Shown here piece by piece: positions 31,464 to 39,091 of a DNA stretch of 64,000 nt (positions within the stretch are counted from its first letter, which is position 1; the number at the start of each line of letters is the position of its first letter). A program made the position numbers and the translations under genes. Location: positions 8,470,001 through 8,534,000 of the forward strand of contig NZ_FPJG01000006.1 in the NCBI RefSeq assembly GCF_900119165.1, in the 5' to 3' direction. The notes under the pieces are model-generated. The model had not been told where the DNA came from. It searched no databases and worked only from the letters and a program-made list of their open reading frames with translations. This DNA comes from Amycolatopsis australiensis. GTDB lineage: Bacteria > Actinomycetota > Actinomycetes > Mycobacteriales > Pseudonocardiaceae.

Positions 31464-33992
31464 TCAGGCCAGGACGACGCGGGCCAGCTCCGCCGGCGTC
31501 GCCAGCAGGCCGTGCTTCGGCAGCACCCGCACCGTGTACCCGACCGCCCCCGGCCTCGGCAGCTTCAGGCGCGCCACGAACGCGCCGATGCCGTCGGGGG
31601 TCATCGGGACCGTCACCGTGTCGCGCAGCTCGTCGTCGTCGCCCACCTGGCCGACCACCGCCTGGACGTCCACTTCGGACGGATCCAGCCCGGCCAGGTC
31701 GATGCGCGCGCGGATCGTCACCTCCGTGCCGACGACCAGCCGCTCGCTCGTCTCCACCAGCAGCTCCGAGTCGAAGATCCGCACGCGCGGCCAGGACACC
31801 TCCAGCTTGGTGCGGTAGTCCGCCAGCGACAGCGCGCCGCGGTACCCGTCGCCGGTCGCCGCCGCCACCATCCTCGACGCGGGGAGGTAGCCGTTGTCGA
31901 CGTACTCGCGGACCATCCGGGACGCCTGGACCCGCGGCCCGAGCGTCTCCAGCGTGTGCCACACCATCGACAGCCAGCCGGTGGGCACGCCGTCGGGCGA
32001 ACGGTCGTAGAACAGCGGCGCGATCTGCTGGCCGAGCAGCTCGTACAGCGCCGCCGCCTCCAGGTCGTCACGGCGCAGCGGGTCGGTGACGCCGTCCGCC
32101 GTCGGGATCGCCCAGCCGTTGCTGCCGTCGTAGCACTCGTCCCACCAGCCGTCGCGGATCGACAGGTTGAGCCCGCCGTTCAGCGCCGACTTCATCCCCG
32201 ACGTCCCGCACGCCTCCAGCGGCCGCACCGGGTTGTTCAGCCAGACGTCGCAGCCGCGGTACAGGTAGCGCGCCATCGACATGTCGTAGTCGGGCAGGAA
32301 GACGATCCGGTGCCGCACGTCCGCGCCGTCGACGAACCGGACGATCTGCTGGATCAGCTGTTTGCCGTTCTCGTCGGCCGGGTGCGACTTGCCGGCCACG
32401 ACGACCTGGATCGGCCGGTCCTCGTGCAGCAGCAGCGTCCGCAGCCGGTCCGGGTCGCGCAGCATCAGCGTCAGCCGCTTGTACGTCGGGACGCGGCGGG
32501 CGAACCCGACGGTCAGCACGTCCGGGTCGAACACCGAGTCCACCCAGCCCAGCTCCAGCGGCGACGCGCCCCGCTGCAGCCACGCGGCGCGCACCCGGCG
32601 CCGCACCTCGTGCACCAGCTTCTCGCGCAGCTCACGCCGCAACGCCCACAGCTGGGCGTCGGAAACACCCTCGCGCAGCGGCCCCTCGCCGACGTCGAGG
32701 CCCCACTCGCGGCCGAGCAGCGTGCTCAGCTCACGCGCCACCCACGTCGGGCCGTGGACGCCGTTGGTCACCGACGAGATCGGCACCTCGTCGTGGTCGA
32801 AGCCGGGCCACAGCCGCGAGAACATCTTCCGCGTGACGCGCCCGTGCAGCTGCGAGACGCCGTTCGCGCGCTGCGCCAGCCGCAAGCCCATGTGCGCCAT
32901 GTTGAACAGGCCGGGGTTGTCCTCGGCGCCGAGCGCCAGGACGCGGCGCGGGTCGATGTCGGGCACCAGGCGGCCGTCGGCGAAGTAGCGCTGCACCAGG
33001 TCCACCGGGAACCGGTCGATGCCCGCGCTGACCGGCGTGTGCGTGGTGAACAGCGTGCCGGCCCGGACCGCGGGCATGGCCTCGTCGAACGACAGGCCGT
33101 CGGCCTGGACGATCTCGCGGGCCCGCTCCAGCCCGAGGAACCCCGCGTGCCCCTCGTTCGTGTGGAACACCATCGGCTGCGGGTGCCCGGTCAGCTCGCA
33201 GTACTTCCGGACCGCGCGGAACCCGCCGATGCCGGCGAGGATCTCCTGCCGCAGCCGGTGGTCGGCGTCGCCGCCGTAGAGCCGGTCGGTGACGCCGCGC
33301 AGGTCTTCGTCGTTGGCCTCGGTGTCGGTGTCGAGCAGCAGCAGCGGCACGCGGCCGACGCGGGCCTGCCAGATCTGGGCGCACAGTTCGCGCCCGCCCG
33401 GCATCGCGACGCCGATCAGCACCGGCCGCCCGCCCGCCGTCAGCAGCTCCAGGGGGAACGCGTTCGGGTCGATCACCGGGTAGTGCTCGACCTGCCAGCC
33501 GTCCAGCGACAGCGACTGCCGGAAGTAGCCGTTGCGGTAGAGCAGCCCGACCCCGACCATCGGCACGCCCAGGTCGGACGCGGCCTTGAGGTGGTCGCCG
33601 GCCAGGACGCCGAGGCCGCCCGAGTAGTTCGGCAGGGCCTCGGTGACACCGAACTCCATCGAGAAGTACGCGACGGCCGGCGGCAGGTCGGCCTCCTCGC
33701 GACGCTGGTACCAGCGCGGCTCGGACAGGTACCGCTCCAGGTCTTCGGCGGCGGCACGGGCGCGCGCGAGGAAGTCGTCGTCGACGGCCAGCTCGTCCAG
33801 CCGCGACGGCGGCAGCGCGGTGAGCATCCGCAGCGGGTCGCGCACGGCGTTGAACAGCTCGGCGTCCATCGACGCGAACAGGTCACGCGTCGGCGGGTGC
33901 CAGGTCCAGCGCAGGTTGGTGGCGAGCGCGCCGAGCCCGGACAGGGACTCCGGAAGGCTGGCGCGGACGGTGAACCGGCGGACTGCACGCAT
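31464..33992 (-). CDS. glgP: Alpha-glucan (glycogen/maltodextrin) phosphorylase
   Basis: 842 aa from ATG 33992. It has the N-terminal DUF3417 segment of the actinobacterial and archaeal-type short phosphorylases (LATNLRWTWHPPTRDLF) and SMEFGVTEALPNYSGGLGVLAGDHL. The PLP site is GTSGMKSALNGGLNLSIRDG. It releases glucose-1-phosphate from alpha-1,4-glucan in the cytosol. The length agrees with the mycobacterial GlgP type. No other glycogen gene is near. Confidence 0.94.
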   Translation of the reverse strand: MRAVRRFTVRASLPESLSGLGALATNLRWTWHPPTRDLFASMDAELFNAVRDPLRMLTALPPSRLDELAVDDDFLARARAAAEDLERYLSEPRWYQRREEADLPPAVAYFSMEFGVTEALPNYSGGLGVLAGDHLKAASDLGVPMVGVGLLYRNGYFRQSLSLDGWQVEHYPVIDPNAFPLELLTAGGRPVLIGVAMPGGRELCAQIWQARVGRVPLLLLDTDTEANDEDLRGVTDRLYGGDADHRLRQEILAGIGGFRAVRKYCELTGHPQPMVFHTNEGHAGFLGLERAREIVQADGLSFDEAMPAVRAGTLFTTHTPVSAGIDRFPVDLVQRYFADGRLVPDIDPRRVLALGAEDNPGLFNMAHMGLRLAQRANGVSQLHGRVTRKMFSRLWPGFDHDEVPISSVTNGVHGPTWVARELSTLLGREWGLDVGEGPLREGVSDAQLWALRRELREKLVHEVRRRVRAAWLQRGASPLELGWVDSVFDPDVLTVGFARRVPTYKRLTLMLRDPDRLRTLLLHEDRPIQVVVAGKSHPADENGKQLIQQIVRFVDGADVRHRIVFLPDYDMSMARYLYRGCDVWLNNPVRPLEACGTSGMKSALNGGLNLSIRDGWWDECYDGSNGWAIPTADGVTDPLRRDDLEAAALYELLGQQIAPLFYDRSPDGVPTGWLSMVWHTLETLGPRVQASRMVREYVDNGYLPASRMVAAATGDGYRGALSLADYRTKLEVSWPRVRIFDSELLVETSERLVVGTEVTIRARIDLAGLDPSEVDVQAVVGQVGDDDELRDTVTVPMTPDGIGAFVARLKLPRPGAVGYTVRVLPKHGLLATPAELARVVLA

Positions 33993-34115
33993 GGGAAGCG
34001 ACGATATCGGGCCGCGGGCCGCGCTGCGCAGGGAGTAGTTCGGGGATTACGTGCACGCTCCGCGTATGCCCTGGGTATGGTCCTGCCGTCGGGTACCGGG
34101 TGGGCACGAGAGCGA

Positions 34116-35558
34116 GTGAAGAAGATGATCCCAGGGGGAGGACGGCGCGCGCTGGTCGCGCTGCTCGCCGTCGCGGCGGTCGCGGTGAGCGGATGCGGCG
34201 GCAAGGGCGGTCCGGGCGGCGGGCCGGGCCAGGACACCGGCGCCGGATCGGTCGCCGGCCTGCCGGTGACGCACTTCGAGAGCGGCCTCAAGCCGGACGC
34301 GCCGACGCCGCGCATCGACGTGCGCAACGCCGACGGCGGCGAGGACGACAAGCTCGCCACCGCCGCGATCGACGACGTCCAGGCGTACTGGGGCGAGCGG
34401 CTGCAGGCCGACTTCGGGCAGCAGTTCGAGCCGGTGAAGTCGCTGCTGTCCTACGACTCGAAGACCGACACCGAAGAAACCGGCTGCGGCAGCGTGAAGA
34501 AGCTGATCAACGCCTTCTACTGCCCGGTCGACGACTCGGTGGCGTGGGACCGCGGCGTGCTGCTGCCGATGCTGCGCCAGCGGTTCGGGCCGATGTCGGT
34601 GGTCGTCGTGCTGGCGCACGAGTTCGGCCACGCCGTCCAGTACCGGCTCGGCGACAAGGCGGGCATCACCAAGAGCACCCCGACCGTCGTCAAGGAGCAG
34701 CAGGCCGACTGCTTCGCCGGCGGCTACTTCCGCTGGGTCGCCGAGGACAAGAGCAAGTACTACCGCGTGTCGACGTCCGAGGGCCTGAACCAGGTGATGG
34801 CGTCGATGTTCCTGATCCGCGACCAGGCGGGCACGAGCGCGACCGACAAGGGCGCGCACGGCACGGCGTTCGACCGCACGTACGCGTTCCAGGCCGGGTT
34901 CGAGAAGGGCCCGAAGGAGTGCGCGGCGATGAACACCGAGAACGTCAAGGCGCGGCTCACCGAGCGCCCGTTCGACAAGGGCGACAAGGGCAAGGGCGAC
35001 GCGAAGTTCGACGCCGAGGCCGTGCGGCTGCTGAAGAAGAGCCTCGACGAGGCCTTCCAGCGCGCCGGGGTGGCCGCGCCGGAGATCACCGACGGCGGCA
35101 GCTGCCAGACGACCCCGCCGGCGTCGTACTGCCCGGACGACAACACGGTCAGCATCGACCTGGCGAAGCTGTCCGCGCTGGCCCAGCCGCTCGACCGCGA
35201 AGCCGAGATGAAGGGCGAGGACCCGGGCGGCATGGGCGACTTCGCGGCCTTCGCCGAAGTGGCGTCGCGGTACGCGCTGGGCATCCAGAAAGGCGCCGGC
35301 GCGTCGATCGACAACCCGAACGCGGGCCTGCGGACGGCGTGCCTCGTCGGCGCGTGGGCGGCGTTCACCAACCGGCCCGGCGACCTGCGGCTGTCGGCGG
35401 GTGACCTCGACGAGGCCATCGCGGACCTCCTGCAACCGGAGAGCCTGGTGTCGGCGGACGTCAACGGGAAGCGCCCGGACAGCGGTTTCGACCGCGTCGA
35501 GTCGCTGCGGCGCGGGTACCTCGAGGGGTCCTCGGTCTGCTCGAAGCAGTACGCCTGA
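34116..35558 (+). CDS. Lipoprotein neutral zinc metallopeptidase
   Basis: 480 aa from GTG 34116; ATG 34125 is an alternative. A lipobox-like VAVSGCGG ends the signal region, so the mature protein is probably a membrane-anchored lipoprotein, followed by a Gly-rich linker. The zinc motif is VLAHEFGHAVQYRLG with the third-ligand region KEQQADCFAGGYF. It matches the putative neutral zinc metallopeptidase family (Zn_peptidase). The substrate is unknown. It is divergent from glgP by 123 bp of unremarkable sequence. Confidence 0.88.
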   Translation: MKKMIPGGGRRALVALLAVAAVAVSGCGGKGGPGGGPGQDTGAGSVAGLPVTHFESGLKPDAPTPRIDVRNADGGEDDKLATAAIDDVQAYWGERLQADFGQQFEPVKSLLSYDSKTDTEETGCGSVKKLINAFYCPVDDSVAWDRGVLLPMLRQRFGPMSVVVVLAHEFGHAVQYRLGDKAGITKSTPTVVKEQQADCFAGGYFRWVAEDKSKYYRVSTSEGLNQVMASMFLIRDQAGTSATDKGAHGTAFDRTYAFQAGFEKGPKECAAMNTENVKARLTERPFDKGDKGKGDAKFDAEAVRLLKKSLDEAFQRAGVAAPEITDGGSCQTTPPASYCPDDNTVSIDLAKLSALAQPLDREAEMKGEDPGGMGDFAAFAEVASRYALGIQKGAGASIDNPNAGLRTACLVGAWAAFTNRPGDLRLSAGDLDEAIADLLQPESLVSADVNGKRPDSGFDRVESLRRGYLEGSSVCSKQYA

Positions 35559-35561
35559 GCA

Positions 35562-35601
35562 AAGCCGTGAACGCCACTCGTGAAGGTGGCGTTCACGGCT
35601 T
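35562..35601. terminator. Perfect 16-bp stem hairpin
   Basis: AAGCCGTGAACGCCAC (35562-35577) and GTGGCGTTCACGGCTT (35586-35601) pair perfectly around an 8-nt loop. It starts 4 bp after the metalloprotease stop and ends 7 bp before the convergent YbbN stop. There is no T-run. Its composition resembles an intergenic repeat I associate with Amycolatopsis genomes. Confidence 0.75.
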
Positions 35602-35607
35602 CCAGGG

Positions 35608-36576
35608 TCAGAAGAGGGCGCTCGCCAGGTCGCGGCGGGCCTTCATCACGCGCTCGTCGGCCGGGTCGAACAGGTCGAACAGGGCCACCAGGTGCTCCCG
35701 GACCTTGTTGCGGTCCTCGCCCGCCGTGCGGCGGACCGTGTCGACCAGGCGCTTGAACCCGGCCTCCACCTGGTTCTCGGCGATCTCCAGGTCGGCGGCG
35801 TCGAGCTGGGCGGCGATGTCCGACGGGTCGGCGTCGGCCTTGGCGACCGCGTCCGGGTCGGCCTTCTCCGCGCGGGCGGTGAACTTGACCTGGGCCAGCG
35901 CGTTCTTCGCCAGCTCGTTGGCCGGCTCGACGTCGAGGATGCGCTCGTAGGCGGCCTGCGCGGCGGCGAAGTCGCCCCGCTCGAAGGCCTCCTCCGCCTC
36001 GGTGAAGCGCGGGTCCTCGGGCTCCTCGGCCCGGCCGCCTCCTTCCGCGTCGCGGATCGACGGCAGCTTGTCGCGCAGGGCGTCGAGCAGCGCGTCGATC
36101 CACTTGCGGATCTCGGGCTCGGGCAGGGCGCCGGAGAAGGCGTCGACGGGCTGGCCGCCGGCGATGGCGACGATCGTCGGGATGGACTGCGCGCCGAAGA
36201 GCTGCGCGATCCGCGGGTTGGCGTCGACGTCGACCTTCGCGACGACCCAGGCCCCGCCGGACTCGGCGGCGAGCCGTTCCAGCACCGGGGACAGCTGCTT
36301 GCACGGGCCGCACCACTCGGCCCACAGGTCGACGACCACGAGCTGGCGCAGGGACCGCTCCACGACCTCGGCCTGGAAGGTGGCCTCGGTGACATCGATC
36401 ACGGCCTCGGACGAGGGCGGCGGCCCATCACCGGAGGGGGCGGGGCCGCCCGCGGGCGGGGCCGGCTGCTTGCGCGCCGCTTCGGCGCGGGCCTTGAGCG
36501 CGGACAGGTCGACCGCGCCGGACAGGGCGGCGGACAGGGCCGCTGACTTCGCTGCAGATCCGCGTGGGTGTGTCAC
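35608..36576 (-). CDS. Thioredoxin-like co-chaperone with TPR (YbbN/CnoX)
   Basis: 322 aa from GTG 36576 behind GGATGGAAGC; upstream in-frame ATGs belong to the repeat array and are rejected. A Pro-rich N-terminal stretch of about 65 residues precedes a thioredoxin domain with [19 protein letters not shown] linker and TPR helices follow ([34 protein letters not shown]). YbbN-type proteins protect and deliver oxidatively stressed clients. The intact WCGPC suggests a redox-active version. Confidence 0.9.
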   Translation of the reverse strand: MTHPRGSAAKSAALSAALSGAVDLSALKARAEAARKQPAPPAGGPAPSGDGPPPSSEAVIDVTEATFQAEVVERSLRQLVVVDLWAEWCGPCKQLSPVLERLAAESGGAWVVAKVDVDANPRIAQLFGAQSIPTIVAIAGGQPVDAFSGALPEPEIRKWIDALLDALRDKLPSIRDAEGGGRAEEPEDPRFTEAEEAFERGDFAAAQAAYERILDVEPANELAKNALAQVKFTARAEKADPDAVAKADADPSDIAAQLDAADLEIAENQVEAGFKRLVDTVRRTAGEDRNKVREHLVALFDLFDPADERVMKARRDLASALF

Positions 36577-36603
36577 GCTTCCATCCTGGCACGCGCGCCG
36601 GAG

Positions 36604-37020
36604 GAGTTTCACCGGGTGCCCGGGCGGTCCACCCGGCAGGACTGCCGGGTCGGCCGGTTGTGCGGCCGGCGTGCCCGGGAGTGGCGGAGCGGGCCGGGTC
36701 GGACGGCCCTCTGCTGGGCCGCTTCACCCGGCGCCCAGGCGGCCCATCCGGCAGGACCGCCCGAACGGCCGGTTGCGGCGGCCGGAAGTGACGGACCAGG
36801 CGGCCAGGACCAGGCCACTTCACCCGGCGCCCAGGCGGCCCATCGGGCGAGACCGCGTGATCGGGCGGTCGTGGCGGCCGGGAGTGACGGATCGGACGGC
36901 CTGTACCGGGCCACTTCACCCGGCGCCCAGGCGGCCCATCCCGCAGGACCGCGCGATCGGCCAGTCGTGCATCCAGCGCGGCGGAGAGTGGCGGGGTCGG
37001 GCGGCCCGCACCGGGCGCGA
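36604..37020. repeat. 96-bp imperfect tandem repeat array
   Basis: The block starting TTCACCCGGCGCCCAGGCGG recurs at 36723, 36819 and 36915, exactly 96 bp apart each time. A more diverged copy lies at about 36608 (115 bp before the second), and the last copy fades out after about 37011. Units share TTCACCCGG...CATCC-GCAGGACCGC...AGTGACGGA and differ by scattered substitutions. Because 96 is divisible by 3, long frames stay open on both strands, but none has a credible start or known protein. I read it as a non-coding minisatellite in the 592-bp gap between the YbbN gene and 37169. Confidence 0.85.
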
Positions 37021-37168
37021 CCCGCGCCGGTCAAGCATCCGGCAGCCTCGGCTCCGCGCCCTCCGCTCGGCACGACCGCCGCCGGGCAACCTCCGTGTGC
37101 CGGGCCGTTTCGCGCGGTCCCGGCCCGTCCGCTTGGCAGGACGGCGCCGCTGGGGCAGGCTCGGCCGG

Positions 37169-37576
37169 GTGCACATCCGGCGTGACGTGAAGGTCGGCCT
37201 CTCGGTCGCGGCCGCCGTCGTCTGGGTCGGCGCGGTGACCTTGCTCATCGGGCACGAACCGGACCCGGGCGCCGCCTCGCCCGGTGAACTGCGCGACCGG
37301 CTCGCCGCGGCGCTCGGCGCCCACGACTCCGACGCGCTCGCCGACCTGCTCGATTACCCCGGCTCCGGCGGGAGCGACTTCGCGAAGGACTACGTCGCGG
37401 TCCTGGCCGACCACGGCGTCCACGACGTGCACGTCGACCTCGGCCCGGACGCGAGCGCCCCGACCCGCGCGACCGTCGCGGGTGCCCTCGGCGACGGCAA
37501 GCCGTTCAGCTACCCGCTGACAGTGACCAGCGAAGACGGCCGCTGGACGGTCGCCTTCACCCCGCCGCTGCCGTAG
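37169..37576 (+). CDS. Small membrane-anchored protein, unrecognised
   Basis: 135 aa from GTG 37169. One hydrophobic segment (about residues 9-26, LSVAAAVVWVGAVTLLIG) is followed by about 105 soluble residues with two short beta-rich halves ending YPLTVTSEDGRWTVAF. It probably faces the outside. I do not recognise the family; the soluble part resembles small NTF2-like/DUF4878-type domains only in general plan. It ends 1 bp before the convergent MTH1187 gene. Confidence 0.65.
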   Translation: MHIRRDVKVGLSVAAAVVWVGAVTLLIGHEPDPGAASPGELRDRLAAALGAHDSDALADLLDYPGSGGSDFAKDYVAVLADHGVHDVHVDLGPDASAPTRATVAGALGDGKPFSYPLTVTSEDGRWTVAFTPPLP

Positions 37577-37577
37577 T

Positions 37578-37880
37578 TCACGACTCGCGGAGGTGGGCTT
37601 CGACGCGCTCCACCTTCGCCTCCAGCTGGTCGGTGAAGCCCGGCCGGATGTCGGCCTTCAGCACCAGCCCCACCCGGGCCGACCCCTCGCCCGCGGCCGC
37701 CACCGCGCGCTTGACCACGTCCATCACTTCGTCCCACTCGCCTTCGATGTTCGTGAACATCGCGTTGGTCGAGTTGGGCAGCCCCGACTCGCGGACCACC
37801 TTCACCGCGCGGGCCACGGCCTCGCTCACCCCGCCGTCGGGGTCCCCGCCGGACGGGCTCACGCTGAACGCGACGATCAT
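37578..37880 (-). CDS. MTH1187 family thiamine-binding protein
   Basis: 100 aa from ATG 37880. It starts MIVAFSVSPSG and contains NSTNAMFTNIEGEWDEVMDVVKRAV and VGLVLKADIRPG, matching the MTH1187/YkoF-like small fold (here quoted in part: NAMFTNIEGEWDEVM). Relatives bind thiamine or hydroxymethylpyrimidine in the cytosol. It is divergent from a MarR gene 78 bp away. Confidence 0.88.
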   Translation of the reverse strand: MIVAFSVSPSGGDPDGGVSEAVARAVKVVRESGLPNSTNAMFTNIEGEWDEVMDVVKRAVAAAGEGSARVGLVLKADIRPGFTDQLEAKVERVEAHLRES

Positions 37881-37958
37881 GCTCGGAAGTCCCTTCTTCG
37901 GTGTTGTTTCCGCCGGTCGTGCGACACCCGCCGGTACCCGCTGGTAACTTCGCGTGTC

Positions 37959-38459
37959 ATGAACCGTCCGCTGCCGTTCGACCCGATCGCCCGCGCGGCA
38001 CAGCTGTGGGAGGACCGCATCGGGCCCTCCGGGACCATGGCCGCGGTGACCGGGGTCATGCGGGTCCAGCAGATCATCCAGTCCGCGGTGGACGGCGCGC
38101 TCAAGCCGCACGGCCTGACCTTCGCCCGGTACGAAGCCCTGGTGCTGCTCACCTTCGCCCGCAGCGCCAGCCTGCCGATGCGGGTGATGGGCGAGCGGCT
38201 CCAGCTGCACCCCACCAGTGTCACCAACATAGTCGACCGGCTGGAGCGCGACGGGCTCGTCAAGCGCGTCCCCCACCCGACCGACCGCCGGACGACGCTG
38301 GTCGAGATCACCGACGAGGGCCGCGCGCGCCGCGAGGCCGCGACCGAGGCCGTCACCGCCATCGACTTCGGGCTGTCCGGGCTCACCGAGCGGCAGACCG
38401 AGCAGCTGACCGAGCTGCTGACGAAGGTGCGCCGGGCGGCCGGCGACTTCACCGAATGA
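37959..38459 (+). CDS. MarR family regulator
   Basis: 166 aa from ATG 37959. The winged helix is at residues 50-125: LTFARYEALVLL, MRVMGERLQLHPTSVTNIVDRLER and VPHPTDRRTTLVEITDEG with the wing's DRR motif. A longer N-terminal helix precedes it. It is divergent from the MTH1187 gene and ends 3 bp before a strong terminator. Confidence 0.9.
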   Translation: MNRPLPFDPIARAAQLWEDRIGPSGTMAAVTGVMRVQQIIQSAVDGALKPHGLTFARYEALVLLTFARSASLPMRVMGERLQLHPTSVTNIVDRLERDGLVKRVPHPTDRRTTLVEITDEGRARREAATEAVTAIDFGLSGLTERQTEQLTELLTKVRRAAGDFTE

Positions 38460-38462
38460 CAA

Positions 38463-38493
38463 GAAAGGCCCGCGCGGGCAGCGCGGGCCTTTC
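38463..38493. terminator. Intrinsic terminator
   Basis: GAAAGGCCCGCGC (38463-38475) and GCGCGGGCCTTTC (38481-38493) form a perfect 13-bp stem with a 5-nt loop. It sits between convergent MarR (+) and DUF3817 (-) genes. A-rich and T-rich edges suit both directions. Confidence 0.85.
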
Positions 38494-38507
38494 TCACGTC
38501 CTGGGAA

Positions 38508-38873
38508 TCAGGCAGCGACGGTTTCCTTGGCCTGGAACAGGCCGACACCGCCGTGGGACAGCCGCTGCGGGCCGTCGAGCTTGCCGTTGCGCAGCGCCCA
38601 CTTCTCGAACAGCCACGTGAACAGCGGCGGGATGCTCGCCAGCAGCGCCAGGACCAGCGTCTTCGGGCGCCAGCCGAGCGGCTTCGCCACGGACAGGGAG
38701 ACGACCACGTAGAGGACGAAGATCACGCCGTGCACCATGCCGAGGACGGGCACGCCGCCCTCGCCGGAAGAGTGGACGACGTACTTGAGGAACATCCCGA
38801 CCAGCAGCCCGGCCCAGGAGAGGGCTTCGGCTACCGCGGCCACGCGGAAAATGAGAGCGGCCTTGCTGGACAC
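38508..38873 (-). CDS. DUF3817 membrane protein
   Basis: 121 aa from GTG 38873, chosen because AGGAGGAAGCA directly precedes it. Three membrane helices with the family pattern FRVAAVAEALSWAGLLVGM, GMVHGVIFVLYVV, and PPLFTWLFEKW. The role is unknown; the family is a widespread small integral membrane protein of actinobacteria. The 218 bp upstream hold no gene. Confidence 0.87.
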   Translation of the reverse strand: MSSKAALIFRVAAVAEALSWAGLLVGMFLKYVVHSSGEGGVPVLGMVHGVIFVLYVVVSLSVAKPLGWRPKTLVLALLASIPPLFTWLFEKWALRNGKLDGPQRLSHGGVGLFQAKETVAA

Positions 38874-39038
38874 TGCTTCCTCCTGTGGGGTCTCACCACG
38901 TTGGTCTGCACACACGAAAACGTCCGACAGGGACCGTCCAAGGCGGACTTGCCTTGTACGTCAACGGCGCTGTCGGACGTCCTGATACCCAGTGTGAGGC
39001 GTGACGGCCCTCACGGGAACACCGGGGCCCGTGACGAT

Positions 39039-39082
39039 GCTCACGGCCGTGGTCCACTGTGGTCTGGACCACGGCCGTGAGC
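39039..39082. terminator. 18-bp perfect stem hairpin
   Basis: GCTCACGGCCGTGGTCCA (39039-39056) pairs with TGGACCACGGCCGTGAGC (39065-39082) around an 8-nt loop. It ends 9 bp from the stop of the first GH92 gene and is likely its terminator. The 218-bp gap between 38874 and 39091 otherwise holds the DUF3817 promoter. Confidence 0.8.
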
Positions 39083-39091
39083 GTCCGTGGC

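Noticed and set aside
31512..34115. Long plus-strand open frame antisense to glgP and continuing into the metalloprotease gene
   Set aside because: It is the G+C-rich mirror of a clear 842-residue phosphorylase. Its product is low-complexity Arg/Ala/Val sequence without domains. Only the part after 34116 is a real gene.
36428..36919. Minus-strand repeat protein encoded by the 96-bp array fused upstream of the YbbN-type gene
   Set aside because: The frame is open only because the period is divisible by 3. The YbbN gene has its own GTG with a ribosome site at 36576.
36604..37020. CRISPR array in the 96-bp repeats
   Set aside because: The whole unit is repeated with scattered changes, without short identical repeats alternating with unique spacers, and no cas gene is near.
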